From a virus, in the IMG/VR virus record IMGVR_UViG_3300010354_000362, positions 1 through 30,879 of that record: 30,879 nucleotides of DNA. One strand, given 5' to 3'. The position numbers were made by a program, and so were the translations under genes. This document shows, one piece after another, positions 14,316-20,977 of the stretch. Position 1 is the stretch's first letter. The number at the start of each line of letters is the position of its first letter. Under the pieces are notes generated by a model. The model worked only from the letters and a program-made list of their open reading frames with translations. It was not told the DNA's origin and ran no database searches.

Positions 14316-14510
14316 ATGATCAAGATCACAAAAGACAGATTGCAGCGCACCTTTTCAATCCATCTGTCTAAATGGGCAGGCGTTAAGATTGAAAAGACAC
14401 GCGACAGTGGCGGCACAAGAGGCTTCCATCTTTTCTTTTGGTATCCTCGCAATTCTAAGCAACTAAACTATGCAAGCGCATGGTTCCCATATTGGCGGGG
14501 GAAAGCATGA
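14316..14510 (+). CDS. Early hypothetical protein (64 aa)
   Basis: A 64-residue basic, aromatic-rich protein (MIKITKDRLQRTFSIHLSKW, then GFHLFFWYPRNSKQLNYASA). It starts 3 nt after the previous stop, with AGGAGG inside the end of that gene, and its stop overlaps the start of the helix-turn-helix gene (ATGA). The coupling suggests that it is made together with that regulator. No family is recognised. Confidence 0.65.
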   Translation: MIKITKDRLQRTFSIHLSKWAGVKIEKTRDSGGTRGFHLFFWYPRNSKQLNYASAWFPYWRGKA

Positions 14511-14704
14511 CAAGCGCCGACCTCCGAACGCTCTTACTTGAACGCAACCTATCACAACGCAAGCTTGCCAAGATTTGCGGGGTCGATGAGCGAACGGTTC
14601 GGCGATGGTGCGATAGCAGGCGGGGAAATCTCCCCGCGCATGTAGAGGCTGTTATCTACTACGCTTTCAAAACTCATCGCCCGAAGATTGAGGCGCGCCC
14701 ATAG
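14507..14704 (+). CDS. Cro-like helix-turn-helix regulator (65 aa)
   Basis: A 65-residue protein with a clear helix-turn-helix: LSQRKLAKICGVDERTVRRW (about 15-34), where AKICGVDER is the turn and second helix. It is the size of phage Cro-type repressors and lacks the C-terminal dimerisation/cleavage domain of CI. It starts at the ATG overlapping the upstream stop, preceded by GGGGGA. It is the last gene of the operon that begins at the palindrome-bearing early promoter, which makes autoregulation at that palindrome a natural hypothesis. A terminator hairpin straddles its stop codon. Confidence 0.78.
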   Translation: MTSADLRTLLLERNLSQRKLAKICGVDERTVRRWCDSRRGNLPAHVEAVIYYAFKTHRPKIEARP

Positions 14705-16934
14705 TTGGGCGCGTTTCTATTAACCAATTCCACTCGCCCCAATTCCCGACAATCCTTGCATCGCGCAAGGTCTGTCGGGCTCTTGACCACGCGTTGCGCT
14801 CGGCGGAACCATCCGCCGTTGTTTCGTTGCGCCAATAGTTGCGCCACGTTTCAAGCGCGACCCCTTTCGTATGAGGTGGAATATTGCCGCTAGGTGTCAA
14901 AGCTTGCCCGCATTCATCTATCGCTTTTTTGAGCGCTTCTAACGCTTCCGCAGCGTGCCCTCTAAGCTTGGGCCGCTTTGTTGCGCGCTCAATAGTTGCG
15001 GCAAGCTCTTTGCTTTCCACTGGCACAAGCGCAAGAGAGGTTAGATCGTTGTCGATGTCGGAAAGATGGATTGTTTCCATCTTATATCCAAGGCGAACGT
15101 CATCCGCTCCGTCTTTCTGTTTCGTGATTGTTAGCTGGCCAATGCGATCCTTTGATCCTTCCGGGCTTATCTTCTCGCAATGCAACTCAGTATCTACCGC
15201 CCCAAGCAGGGCAGAAGATCCGCGCATCGCTTGGTCATTAGACTTTGCGCTGTGGTGCACAATACAAACGCAACAATTAAATTCTGCCTGTATCGCGCCC
15301 AATATGGCGATGCACGCCCCTACGTCTTTGGCGCTATTTTCGTCGCCTATGAATATGCGCGCGAACGTGTCGAAAATGATCAAAGACGGCGCAACGCTCG
15401 CGGCCCTGATAGCGGCGAATAGCGCTTCCATATCTTCCAAGCTTGTGGAGAGGTTCAGTTGCGCTTTGACGAAATGCACGGGCAGATCTGAGGGCAGGCC
15501 ATGCTGACGCAACAGAGCATCCCGCCGCCGTTTCAATCCCGCTCCACCTTCGCCTGCAACGTACACGCAAGCCCCTTGCGTTGTCGCATTGCCGAAAGCA
15601 TCGCGACCGCTCGCAATCATCGAGGCGAGATAAAGCGCAACAAAGCTCTTATACGAGCCGGGCCGCCCATAAAGCGCTGCAAAGCTCGATGCAGGCAAAA
15701 CATCTTTCACGAGCCAACGGATCGGTTCGTCTTTAAGCGATCCCCAAGGGATCAACTCCACCTTGCGCTTGGGTGGCACGGATGGAGCTTGAGCAGGCTG
15801 GACAGGCTCAGAGGTTTCAAATCCATTTTGATTTTCCGAAACTGATTTTTCCGGGAAATTTTCAAAATTGGATTTTTCGACATGGGGGGTATTCTGAATT
15901 TGCCGTGAAGCAATCTTCTCCGTGATGCTTTCCTGCTTCAGCAGCGAACGTGCCGCAGCTTTGCGGTCGCCATTAAACTCAAGCGCAGTTGTCAGCTCGA
16001 ACGGATCACAAACACGACCAGACAGAGGGTCAGCTGCGCCGTGGTGGCTGTATGTACACCAGTGGCCCATCTTGCCTTGGAAGACCATGACGCCAAAGGT
16101 CTGCGTCTCTGAGCCCGGTCGCATATAACGATAAGACCCAGACTTCTTGTCGAGATAGCCAAAACGATAGCCGCGCTTCTCCAGCAGGCTGCGGACGTAG
16201 CTGAGCCCATTCTGATCGTTGAAGGCTTGGATGCCGCCCTGCCCATCGTTGCGGGGCTTTAGAGCCTCTACGGCTGGCTGCTGCTTGATGGCTGCCTCTG
16301 CCTGCCTGCGCTTCTCAGCCCATGCCAGAGCCTTCTCTACAGGGAACGGCTGCCCATCGTGGCGAAGCGTCATGTAGTGGGCCTTAGCCTTCTCGTCCCT
16401 CACACGGGGCAGATACCAAGGCTGCGACCAGCGCTTCTCTTCTGGCACTTCGGCAAGGCTGATGCCGTTAGCCCGAAGCATCTCATGGATGTAGTCAACG
16501 CAGTCCTCCAGCTCCTGCGCGCTTTTCAGGCGGCAAGGGAAGAAGATGCGATACTTCCAGAACCCGCTCTCAGGCTCGGCGCTGTGGCTGGTGTGGGCAA
16601 GGAAGGTCAGGTTAGCTGCGACCAGCAAGGCTCCGACATCTGGGAGCGCCGGAGCGCCTGAGAAGATCTCGCCTGTTTCCGGGTCGAAACTGCTATCTCC
16701 GTCGATGACCAGAAGCTCTGCTTCGAGCAGGTTCTCGTCAGCTCTACGAGGGCTACGAAGCTTGCCGCCTCTGATTAGGTATGATCCGTCCTTCTCGCCA
16801 ATCTTGGGCTTAGCTGCGATCTCGCAAAGCTTGTCCCATGTACACTCACGGGCGAGCAAGTTGACGTCTGATCGTCCACCTTGTGCGAAGGCGAGAAGCA
16901 TCGTGTTTCTCTCGTTAAAATCTGGTAAAGTCAT
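14667..16934 (-). CDS. Primase-helicase replication protein (AAA_25/RepA-type helicase)
   Basis: A 755-residue replication protein. Residues about 60-330 resemble an archaeo-eukaryotic-type primase/replication domain, with LLVIDGDSS (D78, D80), FLAHTSHS and WKYRIFFP as candidate catalytic elements. A low-complexity linker spans about 335-390. The C-terminal half is a RecA-fold helicase of the RSF1010 RepA/AAA_25 type, with Walker A GRPGSYKS (423-430), Walker B LIIFDTFAR, VHHSAKS and MRGSSALLGAVD. It probably primes and unwinds phage DNA. The primase part is less certain than the helicase part. It is last in the leftward replication operon and converges with the early operon. Confidence 0.83.
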   Translation of the reverse strand: MTLPDFNERNTMLLAFAQGGRSDVNLLARECTWDKLCEIAAKPKIGEKDGSYLIRGGKLRSPRRADENLLEAELLVIDGDSSFDPETGEIFSGAPALPDVGALLVAANLTFLAHTSHSAEPESGFWKYRIFFPCRLKSAQELEDCVDYIHEMLRANGISLAEVPEEKRWSQPWYLPRVRDEKAKAHYMTLRHDGQPFPVEKALAWAEKRRQAEAAIKQQPAVEALKPRNDGQGGIQAFNDQNGLSYVRSLLEKRGYRFGYLDKKSGSYRYMRPGSETQTFGVMVFQGKMGHWCTYSHHGAADPLSGRVCDPFELTTALEFNGDRKAAARSLLKQESITEKIASRQIQNTPHVEKSNFENFPEKSVSENQNGFETSEPVQPAQAPSVPPKRKVELIPWGSLKDEPIRWLVKDVLPASSFAALYGRPGSYKSFVALYLASMIASGRDAFGNATTQGACVYVAGEGGAGLKRRRDALLRQHGLPSDLPVHFVKAQLNLSTSLEDMEALFAAIRAASVAPSLIIFDTFARIFIGDENSAKDVGACIAILGAIQAEFNCCVCIVHHSAKSNDQAMRGSSALLGAVDTELHCEKISPEGSKDRIGQLTITKQKDGADDVRLGYKMETIHLSDIDNDLTSLALVPVESKELAATIERATKRPKLRGHAAEALEALKKAIDECGQALTPSGNIPPHTKGVALETWRNYWRNETTADGSAERNAWSRARQTLRDARIVGNWGEWNWLIETRPTMGAPQSSGDEF
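14694..14716 (+). terminator. Rho-independent terminator of the early operon
   Basis: A perfect 8-bp stem CGCGCCCA/TGGGCGCG with a 4-nt loop TAGT, followed by TTTCTATT on the plus strand. The stop codon of the helix-turn-helix gene (TAG) is inside the loop. The hairpin also lies inside the 3' coding part of the convergent primase-helicase gene; the two coding regions overlap by 38 nt. Confidence 0.75.
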
Positions 16935-16965
16935 CTTACCGCTTACCCCATCTTGAGCGGTCCCC

Positions 16966-17008
16966 GGCAGCCACAGGTTTTCTCCCGCCTGTGGCTGCCT
17001 TTCTTTTT
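16966..17008 (+). terminator. Strong plus-strand terminator between primase and SSB-like genes
   Basis: A perfect 12-bp stem GGCAGCCACAGG/CCTGTGGCTGCC with a 10-nt loop, followed on the plus strand by TTTCTTTTT. In the plus direction this is a textbook intrinsic terminator. In the minus direction, in which both flanking genes are read, the U tract is missing (GGGGAC follows). It therefore appears to stop rightward, antisense RNA. Confidence 0.8.
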
Positions 17009-17013
17009 AGCTA

Positions 17014-17643
17014 TTAAAACTCGTCAACGTCCACAGGGGCAGAGGCGAGAATTTTCTTAGCCGAAGGGGCAGGCTTAGCCGGAGCTTCAGCCGGGGGTGC
17101 TGCTGTTTCAGCAGGCCAATCCGTCCAACCAGTGATCGACCACTTCGGGGCCTTGAAGCGCAACTCACCTTGCGGTGTCTGCACCTTCACAGTCTCTGTG
17201 CCTTCAATCGTCACCACAGGGAACTTGCCCGGATGAGCGTCTGCTGCTGACAAATAGGCGTCATGCAACTGGTCGATTGCACGCAGCACAGTCTTGCTGG
17301 TCGGCGTGAACTCACGCAGCCCATGCTCCTTGAAGAAGACCTTCAGGTACACAGCCTGCTTGTGATCGTCAGACGGCTTTGCAGGGACACGCTCACCAGC
17401 GTTTGCCCACTCGGCATTGTACTTCGGTGCAAAGGTGATCCAGCCAATCTTAATGTTGGCGAGATCCATTACGACCTTCACTGGATAGCTGATCTCAACG
17501 TCTTCCTTCTCCCATGTCATGTCAGGCATGGGGATGCGGTTGACTGCAACGAGATCTCCACTCTTTGCATCGAACTTAACGGCCTGCAAGAACTTGCTGC
17601 CGCCGCTACCGCCTTCGCTGCTAAGGTTCATTCCAAGAGCCAT
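17014..17643 (-). CDS. Probable single-stranded DNA-binding protein (209 aa)
   Basis: A 209-residue protein: N-terminal Gly/Ser-rich segment (GMNLSSEGGSGGSKFLQAVK), a beta-rich core (DVEISYPVKVVMDLANIKIG, then PKWSITGW), an Ala/Pro-rich linker and an acidic tail ending DVDEF. This resembles phage ssDNA-binding proteins, in which a disordered linker and an acidic aromatic tip recruit replication partners. The place directly before the primase-helicase supports this. The start is set at the second ATG, 9 nt after AGGAG; the first ATG would be only 3 nt away. An alternative is a ssDNA annealing protein partner for the nearby exonuclease. Confidence 0.65.
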   Translation of the reverse strand: MALGMNLSSEGGSGGSKFLQAVKFDAKSGDLVAVNRIPMPDMTWEKEDVEISYPVKVVMDLANIKIGWITFAPKYNAEWANAGERVPAKPSDDHKQAVYLKVFFKEHGLREFTPTSKTVLRAIDQLHDAYLSAADAHPGKFPVVTIEGTETVKVQTPQGELRFKAPKWSITGWTDWPAETAAPPAEAPAKPAPSAKKILASAPVDVDEF

Positions 17644-17687
17644 AACCATTTACTCCTCTTATGTGTGGCTGATCCCCGCCACCGGGA

Positions 17688-17939
17688 TTAGTTTGCAAGC
17701 CTGATGAGGTCTTTGTTCTCGTACCAAGACTTCACTGCTGTTGGCAGCGTGCTCCCAATCATGACTGCGCTTGCGATTGCATCGTCTTCTGTTTCTGCTT
17801 CATCGCAGAGAATGAACGACATGAGCATGATCATCGCGTGTACACACACTTCAAGATCATGACCATCCAGCACCTCTGCGATCTTCATGCAGACGGCATC
17901 GCTTTCCAGCTCGAAGGCTGCATCATCCATTTCACTCAT
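17688..17939 (-). CDS. Acidic hypothetical protein (83 aa)
   Basis: An 83-residue acidic protein (MSEMDDAAFELESDAVCMKI, then MIMLMSFILCDEAETEDDAI). It is predicted mainly helical with one hydrophobic stretch (MIMLMSFIL) that is probably a buried helix, not necessarily a membrane segment. The start is the ATG overlapping the resolvase stop (ATGA). Upstream in-frame GTG and TTG codons have no ribosome site. Function unknown. Confidence 0.62.
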   Translation of the reverse strand: MSEMDDAAFELESDAVCMKIAEVLDGHDLEVCVHAMIMLMSFILCDEAETEDDAIASAVMIGSTLPTAVKSWYENKDLIRLAN

Positions 17940-18400
17940 CGTGTTGCCATCCACCAAGCCATGAGAGCAGCGTCTGCTCTGCCGTCATCCTTCTTGCGAG
18001 CAAACTCACCAGCGTATGCTGGATAAAGCTCTGCTGCTCGCGCTCTGTTGCCGTCCTTGCCATCTCGCGCACCTACGTCCTTCTGCCAGACTTGCGGACT
18101 GACATAAGACACAGGGATTTGCAGAGCAGCTAGGATGCCTTCCAGCATTCCAACGCTGCGCCCGAACTGGTACATGGACGATACGCCTTGCCCCGGCATT
18201 GCGCCTGTCTTCTCCATCACTGCGACCATTGGCTTGCGCGCAGAGATGATTGCTGCCGCCATCTGTGGGCTGATTTCCAGCTTCAACTTCTGGCCTCGTT
18301 TCACTTGCACAGTCGGGATGTCGAGGACTTCCAGGGTGCAAGCTCGAACGTCGAAGAAGGCAAGAGCGCCCTTAGCGCCGGGGTCAATGGCGAGGATCAT
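17936..18400 (-). CDS. RuvC-like Holliday junction resolvase
   Basis: A 154-residue protein with the RNase H-fold catalytic set: AIDPG (D6), VMEKTGAMPGQG (E63), and KKDDGRADAAL (D138/D139 and D143). VSSMYQFGRSVGMLEG and VSPQVWQKDVG are typical of RuvC and its phage relatives. It cuts branched DNA made in recombination and replication before packaging. It lies between a small XRE-type regulator and an acidic protein, with ATGA overlaps at both ends, in the replication and recombination operon. Confidence 0.88.
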   Translation of the reverse strand: MILAIDPGAKGALAFFDVRACTLEVLDIPTVQVKRGQKLKLEISPQMAAAIISARKPMVAVMEKTGAMPGQGVSSMYQFGRSVGMLEGILAALQIPVSYVSPQVWQKDVGARDGKDGNRARAAELYPAYAGEFARKKDDGRADAALMAWWMATR

Positions 18401-18618
18401 TTCTTACCCTTCTTCGTGATCGACACCTTCAAGCCAAGCGCATCACAAACAGCGAACATATTGCGAGTTGTCATGTTGCCGCCGTTTGTTCTTGCGCTGA
18501 CCCAGAAGGCAGTTGAAGCACCAGCCATCGCCGAAAGCTTGCGGGTCGAGAGGTCTTGCTCCTCTCGAACCTTTTCCATTAAGTCGAACATCTGGCCTGA
18601 GTTTTTTACGTCTGTCAT
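18397..18618 (-). CDS. XRE-like helix-turn-helix protein (73 aa)
   Basis: A 73-residue protein with DLMEKVREEQDLSTRKLSAM followed by AGASTAFWVSARTNGGNMTT and FAVCDALGLKVSITKK. The spacing and the final DALG-x-K-V-x-I match small Xre-type DNA-binding proteins. A very good ribosome site (AGGAGG, 6 nt) precedes the ATG and the stop overlaps the resolvase start. It may regulate this operon, act as an antitoxin-like protein without a visible toxin, or serve as an accessory DNA-binding factor. Confidence 0.72.
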   Translation of the reverse strand: MTDVKNSGQMFDLMEKVREEQDLSTRKLSAMAGASTAFWVSARTNGGNMTTRNMFAVCDALGLKVSITKKGKK

Positions 18619-18641
18619 GTTGAACCTCCTGCTTACTTATT

Positions 18642-19454
18642 TCAGCAGTCGAACGTAGGATCAACAAGCGCATAAGACGGAAGGGACAAAGTCATCACCC
18701 TGTCCACATAACTTGGCAGCGTGTCCTTATTCTTGAGCGCTTTCTTATAGGCTTCAGCCGCCTGCTTGATCAGCTTCCCGCCACTCCACAGACCTGCCTC
18801 GTCGATTGTATATACGCCAACGGCGTAGGGAGGTTCCGACTCAACAGCGATGAAGACAAACTGATCCAGCTCAATGCCAGTGATTTCATTGAAGCCATTG
18901 GCATAGTGGGCAGCTTGGATGTGGTAGGAGAAGGTGGCGATCTGACGAGCAAACCCAGCAGGGCTGGCGTCTTGGCAAGTCTTGAGATCCAGCATCATCC
19001 CTGACGTTAAGTAGTCCACACGGGCTTTGCATTTGACGCCATACTGATCCCACTGCATCGTGACTTCTGCATCTCCACCAACAGACATCAACTCTTTAAC
19101 CAGTGGATGAGCATGGGCAGAGGCTGCGATAGCCTTGGCTCGCTCATAGGCATACTCGTCAATGACGATCTTGCCTTCATTATCTGCCTCGAACTGCTCA
19201 GCGCCTTCCTTGCCAAACTTCGTACGCTTGTCGAACTTCGGCATGACGGCGTACTCTTCCTCAAACTTATGAGGCTCAAAGAAGAGTGTATGCGTCAGCG
19301 TGCCATTCTTCATAGCAGCAGTAGGCGCACGAGGATTGGCCTTATCAGCGAGGTAATGCGCTGGAGACTTCAGCAGCAGTTTCGCTGCCGAAGCGCTCAA
19401 TGCCTCAATCGCGTGATAGTCGGTAGCTGGCAGATTGTTTATTAGCTTTCCCAT
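18642..19454 (-). CDS. PD-(D/E)XK exonuclease, RecE/exonuclease VIII-like
   Basis: A 270-residue nuclease. The N-terminal NLPATDYHAIEALSASAAKL and GTLTHTLFFE (H55) are typical of the RecE-type PDDEXK group (DUF3799). The catalytic core is ARVDYLTSGMMLDLKT, with D147 and D156-x-K158 as metal and catalytic residues. It would resect double-stranded DNA ends for recombination. The start at MGKLINN is chosen because GGAG lies 10 nt upstream (GGAGAAG, tight spacing); it lies 50 nt inside the preceding gene. A RecT/ERF annealing partner is not obvious; the SSB-like protein might fill that role. Confidence 0.87.
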   Translation of the reverse strand: MGKLINNLPATDYHAIEALSASAAKLLLKSPAHYLADKANPRAPTAAMKNGTLTHTLFFEPHKFEEEYAVMPKFDKRTKFGKEGAEQFEADNEGKIVIDEYAYERAKAIAASAHAHPLVKELMSVGGDAEVTMQWDQYGVKCKARVDYLTSGMMLDLKTCQDASPAGFARQIATFSYHIQAAHYANGFNEITGIELDQFVFIAVESEPPYAVGVYTIDEAGLWSGGKLIKQAAEAYKKALKNKDTLPSYVDRVMTLSLPSYALVDPTFDC

Positions 19455-19599
19455 CTTTCTTCTCCACTTTGACGTCAGGACGCCATTCTCCACACCAATA
19501 TGATCTTGCGACACGCACAGGCTGCGGATGTCGCTGGCAAGTAAGTGAACCGCCTTCCTTGCTGACGGTGTACTTGCAGTTATTACAACTGTCGCTCAT
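19405..19599 (-). CDS. Small four-cysteine zinc-type protein (64 aa)
   Basis: A 64-residue protein with CNNC (C5, C8), C21 and C36 (RSYWCGEWRPD), an arrangement known in small phage proteins that bind zinc. The C-terminal third is basic and disordered (KVEKKDGKANKQSASYR); that part lies in the overlap with the exonuclease gene. Nucleic-acid or protein binding is likely; function unknown. Overlap of 50 nt with the downstream gene suggests coupled translation. Confidence 0.7.
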   Translation of the reverse strand: MSDSCNNCKYTVSKEGGSLTCQRHPQPVRVARSYWCGEWRPDVKVEKKDGKANKQSASYRLSRD

Positions 19600-19792
19600 T
19601 TTCCCATTCCTTCACTGCGGCATTGTCATCCTCCAATGCCTGCTTAGCCCACCAAGGAGGAAGGTCTTCATCATATCTATCGACATTTTCGATGTCGTAC
19701 AAACACCCCCTCAGACGATCAATGCGGTATTCCAGAGCTTCTACGAGACGCTCAAGATAGGCTATCTTCTTTGCGTCACTTTCGAAGTTCAT
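19583..19792 (-). CDS. Hypothetical coiled-coil protein (69 aa)
   Basis: A 69-residue acidic protein (MNFESDAKKIAYLERLVEAL, then LEYRIDRLRGCLYDIENVD and PPWWAKQALEDDNA). The first half is probably a coiled coil. GGGAGG lies 7 nt before the chosen ATG; an upstream ATG 12 codons earlier lies within the SGNH gene and has no ribosome site. It overlaps both neighbours by about 17 nt. Function unknown. Confidence 0.68.
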   Translation of the reverse strand: MNFESDAKKIAYLERLVEALEYRIDRLRGCLYDIENVDRYDEDLPPWWAKQALEDDNAAVKEWENERQL

Positions 19793-20171
19793 TTGCCACC
19801 TCCCTGTAGCTCCGTGGATGTACGCCATCGTTCGTCCTGAAGTTAATCAGGTCTAGTAGCCCGTCTCCGTTTTCCGCTGCGACCCGCCTGATGGCCTCGT
19901 GCGGCTGGTTGTGGTACGGCAATACCCAGATAACTTTGTCTGCGTCGATGTTCCTGCGAACAACACGCAAGTGACGGATTAGGCTTTTGATTGCGAGCGA
20001 ATCACCAACATCATTGCTGCCAAGGCTGATGATCACAGTCCCCGCAATGATGGGCTTGACGATGACGGCTTGGTGGTGGCTTGTGCGGCCAACCTTTGCC
20101 TCTAAGACGCAAGGCAGATGCTGCTTTAATCCAACAGCAATGCTGTCTCCAATAAGAACGCAGTCCATCAT
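19776..20171 (-). CDS. Minimal SGNH/GDSL-type hydrolase (131 aa)
   Basis: A 131-residue protein that carries all SGNH blocks in canonical order: block I VLIGDSIAVGL (Ser10), block II glycine in AKVGRTS (G28), block III ISLGSNDVG (N53), and block V NDGVHP (D115, H118). This is a short but complete esterase or deacetylase of the flavodoxin-like fold. No signal peptide is present. Substrate is unknown; glycan deacetylation is common in this superfamily. It sits in the replication operon next to a small membrane protein. It may start one codon later (tandem ATGs) after GAGGGGGGAG. Confidence 0.82.
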   Translation of the reverse strand: MMDCVLIGDSIAVGLKQHLPCVLEAKVGRTSHHQAVIVKPIIAGTVIISLGSNDVGDSLAIKSLIRHLRVVRRNIDADKVIWVLPYHNQPHEAIRRVAAENGDGLLDLINFRTNDGVHPRSYREVANELRK

Positions 20172-20180
20172 CTCCCCCCC

Positions 20181-20324
20181 TCAACTTGCCAGCATATACA
20201 GACCGATGTTTGCGAAGGCATAACCAGCGTATGCAATCGCCAACCCGTAGTTGCCATGCCACGCTTGCTCACCTGCAACGTAAGCATAGATCAGCCCAGT
20301 GAGTGCGATCAGCCAGCCGCTCAC
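20181..20324 (-). CDS. Small two-helix membrane protein (47 aa)
   Basis: A 47-residue membrane protein with a GTG start overlapping the upstream stop (GTGA) and GGGAG upstream. Two hydrophobic stretches (about 4-18 and 27-46: WLIALTGLIYAYV and LAIAYAGYAFANIGLYMLA) flank a polar EQAWHGN turn. I recognise similar short phage proteins in which the second helix contains YAxYAxAN. A holin-like role is conceivable given the secreted transglycosylase nearby, but there is no proof. Confidence 0.7.
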   Translation of the reverse strand: MSGWLIALTGLIYAYVAGEQAWHGNYGLAIAYAGYAFANIGLYMLAS

Positions 20325-20593
20325 TCTTTCTTCTCCCTTTCAAGCGCGGCATGGGAAATTTTGTTTGCAACTCTTACACAAAACTTTTCTTGGTCCCCAG
20401 CCGTCAAAACAACAACAGCGTCTAAAACGTCTGTTATTCCCTGTATACGGTATTGTGCTTCGCGCAGCGCCGCTTCCAGCGCCTCAATGCGGTCGGCGGC
20501 TTTTGGCCCATCTGGATTGCGATACCAGCGTGTGCGTTCACCCGGCGCATCAGGTTCAACTTTGCGCAGCCGCTTCACAAGATCGTTGGTCAC
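20321..20593 (-). CDS. Ead/Ea22-like hypothetical phage protein (90 aa)
   Basis: A 90-residue protein starting with GTG, opening MTNDLVKRLRKVEPDAPG and continuing ADRIEALEAALREAQYRIQG. The NDLVxRLR opening followed by a DRIExLEAxL coiled coil is common to many small accessory phage proteins. A GGAG ribosome site precedes the GTG, which overlaps the upstream stop (GTGA). Function unknown; probable oligomerising coiled coil. Confidence 0.72.
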   Translation of the reverse strand: MTNDLVKRLRKVEPDAPGERTRWYRNPDGPKAADRIEALEAALREAQYRIQGITDVLDAVVVLTAGDQEKFCVRVANKISHAALEREKKE

Positions 20594-20955
20594 AGCCCGT
20601 CTCCTTCGCAGAAGTCCAGATCAACCTTGATGCAGGCGATGCGGAAAAGGTTGTGAAAGTCGGCGCTTTCTTTTGACCTGTGAACACTAGTTACTTCGTC
20701 AACATACACATTCAGCCACACCGTCCGCTTATGGCGCGGCTTCACTTCAATGAGGTCAAAGTTTGGTGTTGGTGGGCCGTAACCAAAAGAACTGGAACAC
20801 CAATGACATTTTCCATCTTCTCTCCAAAGAGCAGCAGACCATCCAAGATGTCCTTTGATTGCGCCGTGAATGGAATACTCACCAACGCCATCAGTCGCAT
20901 AGATGCGGACCTCACGGCCATCGCGGGTGCGGTATTGTTTGTCTTTGCTGATCAT
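20590..20955 (-). CDS. Conserved phage protein (121 aa), function unknown
   Basis: A 121-residue protein with MISKDKQYRTRDGREVRIYA, then GYGPPTPNFDLIEVKPRHKR and TVWLNVYVDEVTS. The YRTRDGRxVRI opening and the WSAALWREDG segment are familiar from phage proteins often annotated only as hypothetical. Mostly beta, with a C-terminal strand and helix. Start set at the ATG preceded by GGGAG (about 7 nt), six codons inside a longer frame. Its stop overlaps the next start (GTGA). Confidence 0.72.
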   Translation of the reverse strand: MISKDKQYRTRDGREVRIYATDGVGEYSIHGAIKGHLGWSAALWREDGKCHWCSSSFGYGPPTPNFDLIEVKPRHKRTVWLNVYVDEVTSVHRSKESADFHNLFRIACIKVDLDFCEGDGL

Positions 20956-20977
20956 CGTGATTCTCCCTTTCACGAAG

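Noticed and set aside
17657-17690. Imperfect hairpin around ATCCCC/GGGAT upstream of the SSB-like gene
   Set aside because: The stem is short and mismatched and has no U tract; it is not distinguishable from chance.
20011-20262. 83-codon minus-strand open frame overlapping the SGNH hydrolase
   Set aside because: It is a shifted reading of the SGNH gene and the 47-aa membrane gene, both of which have better starts and recognisable sequence.
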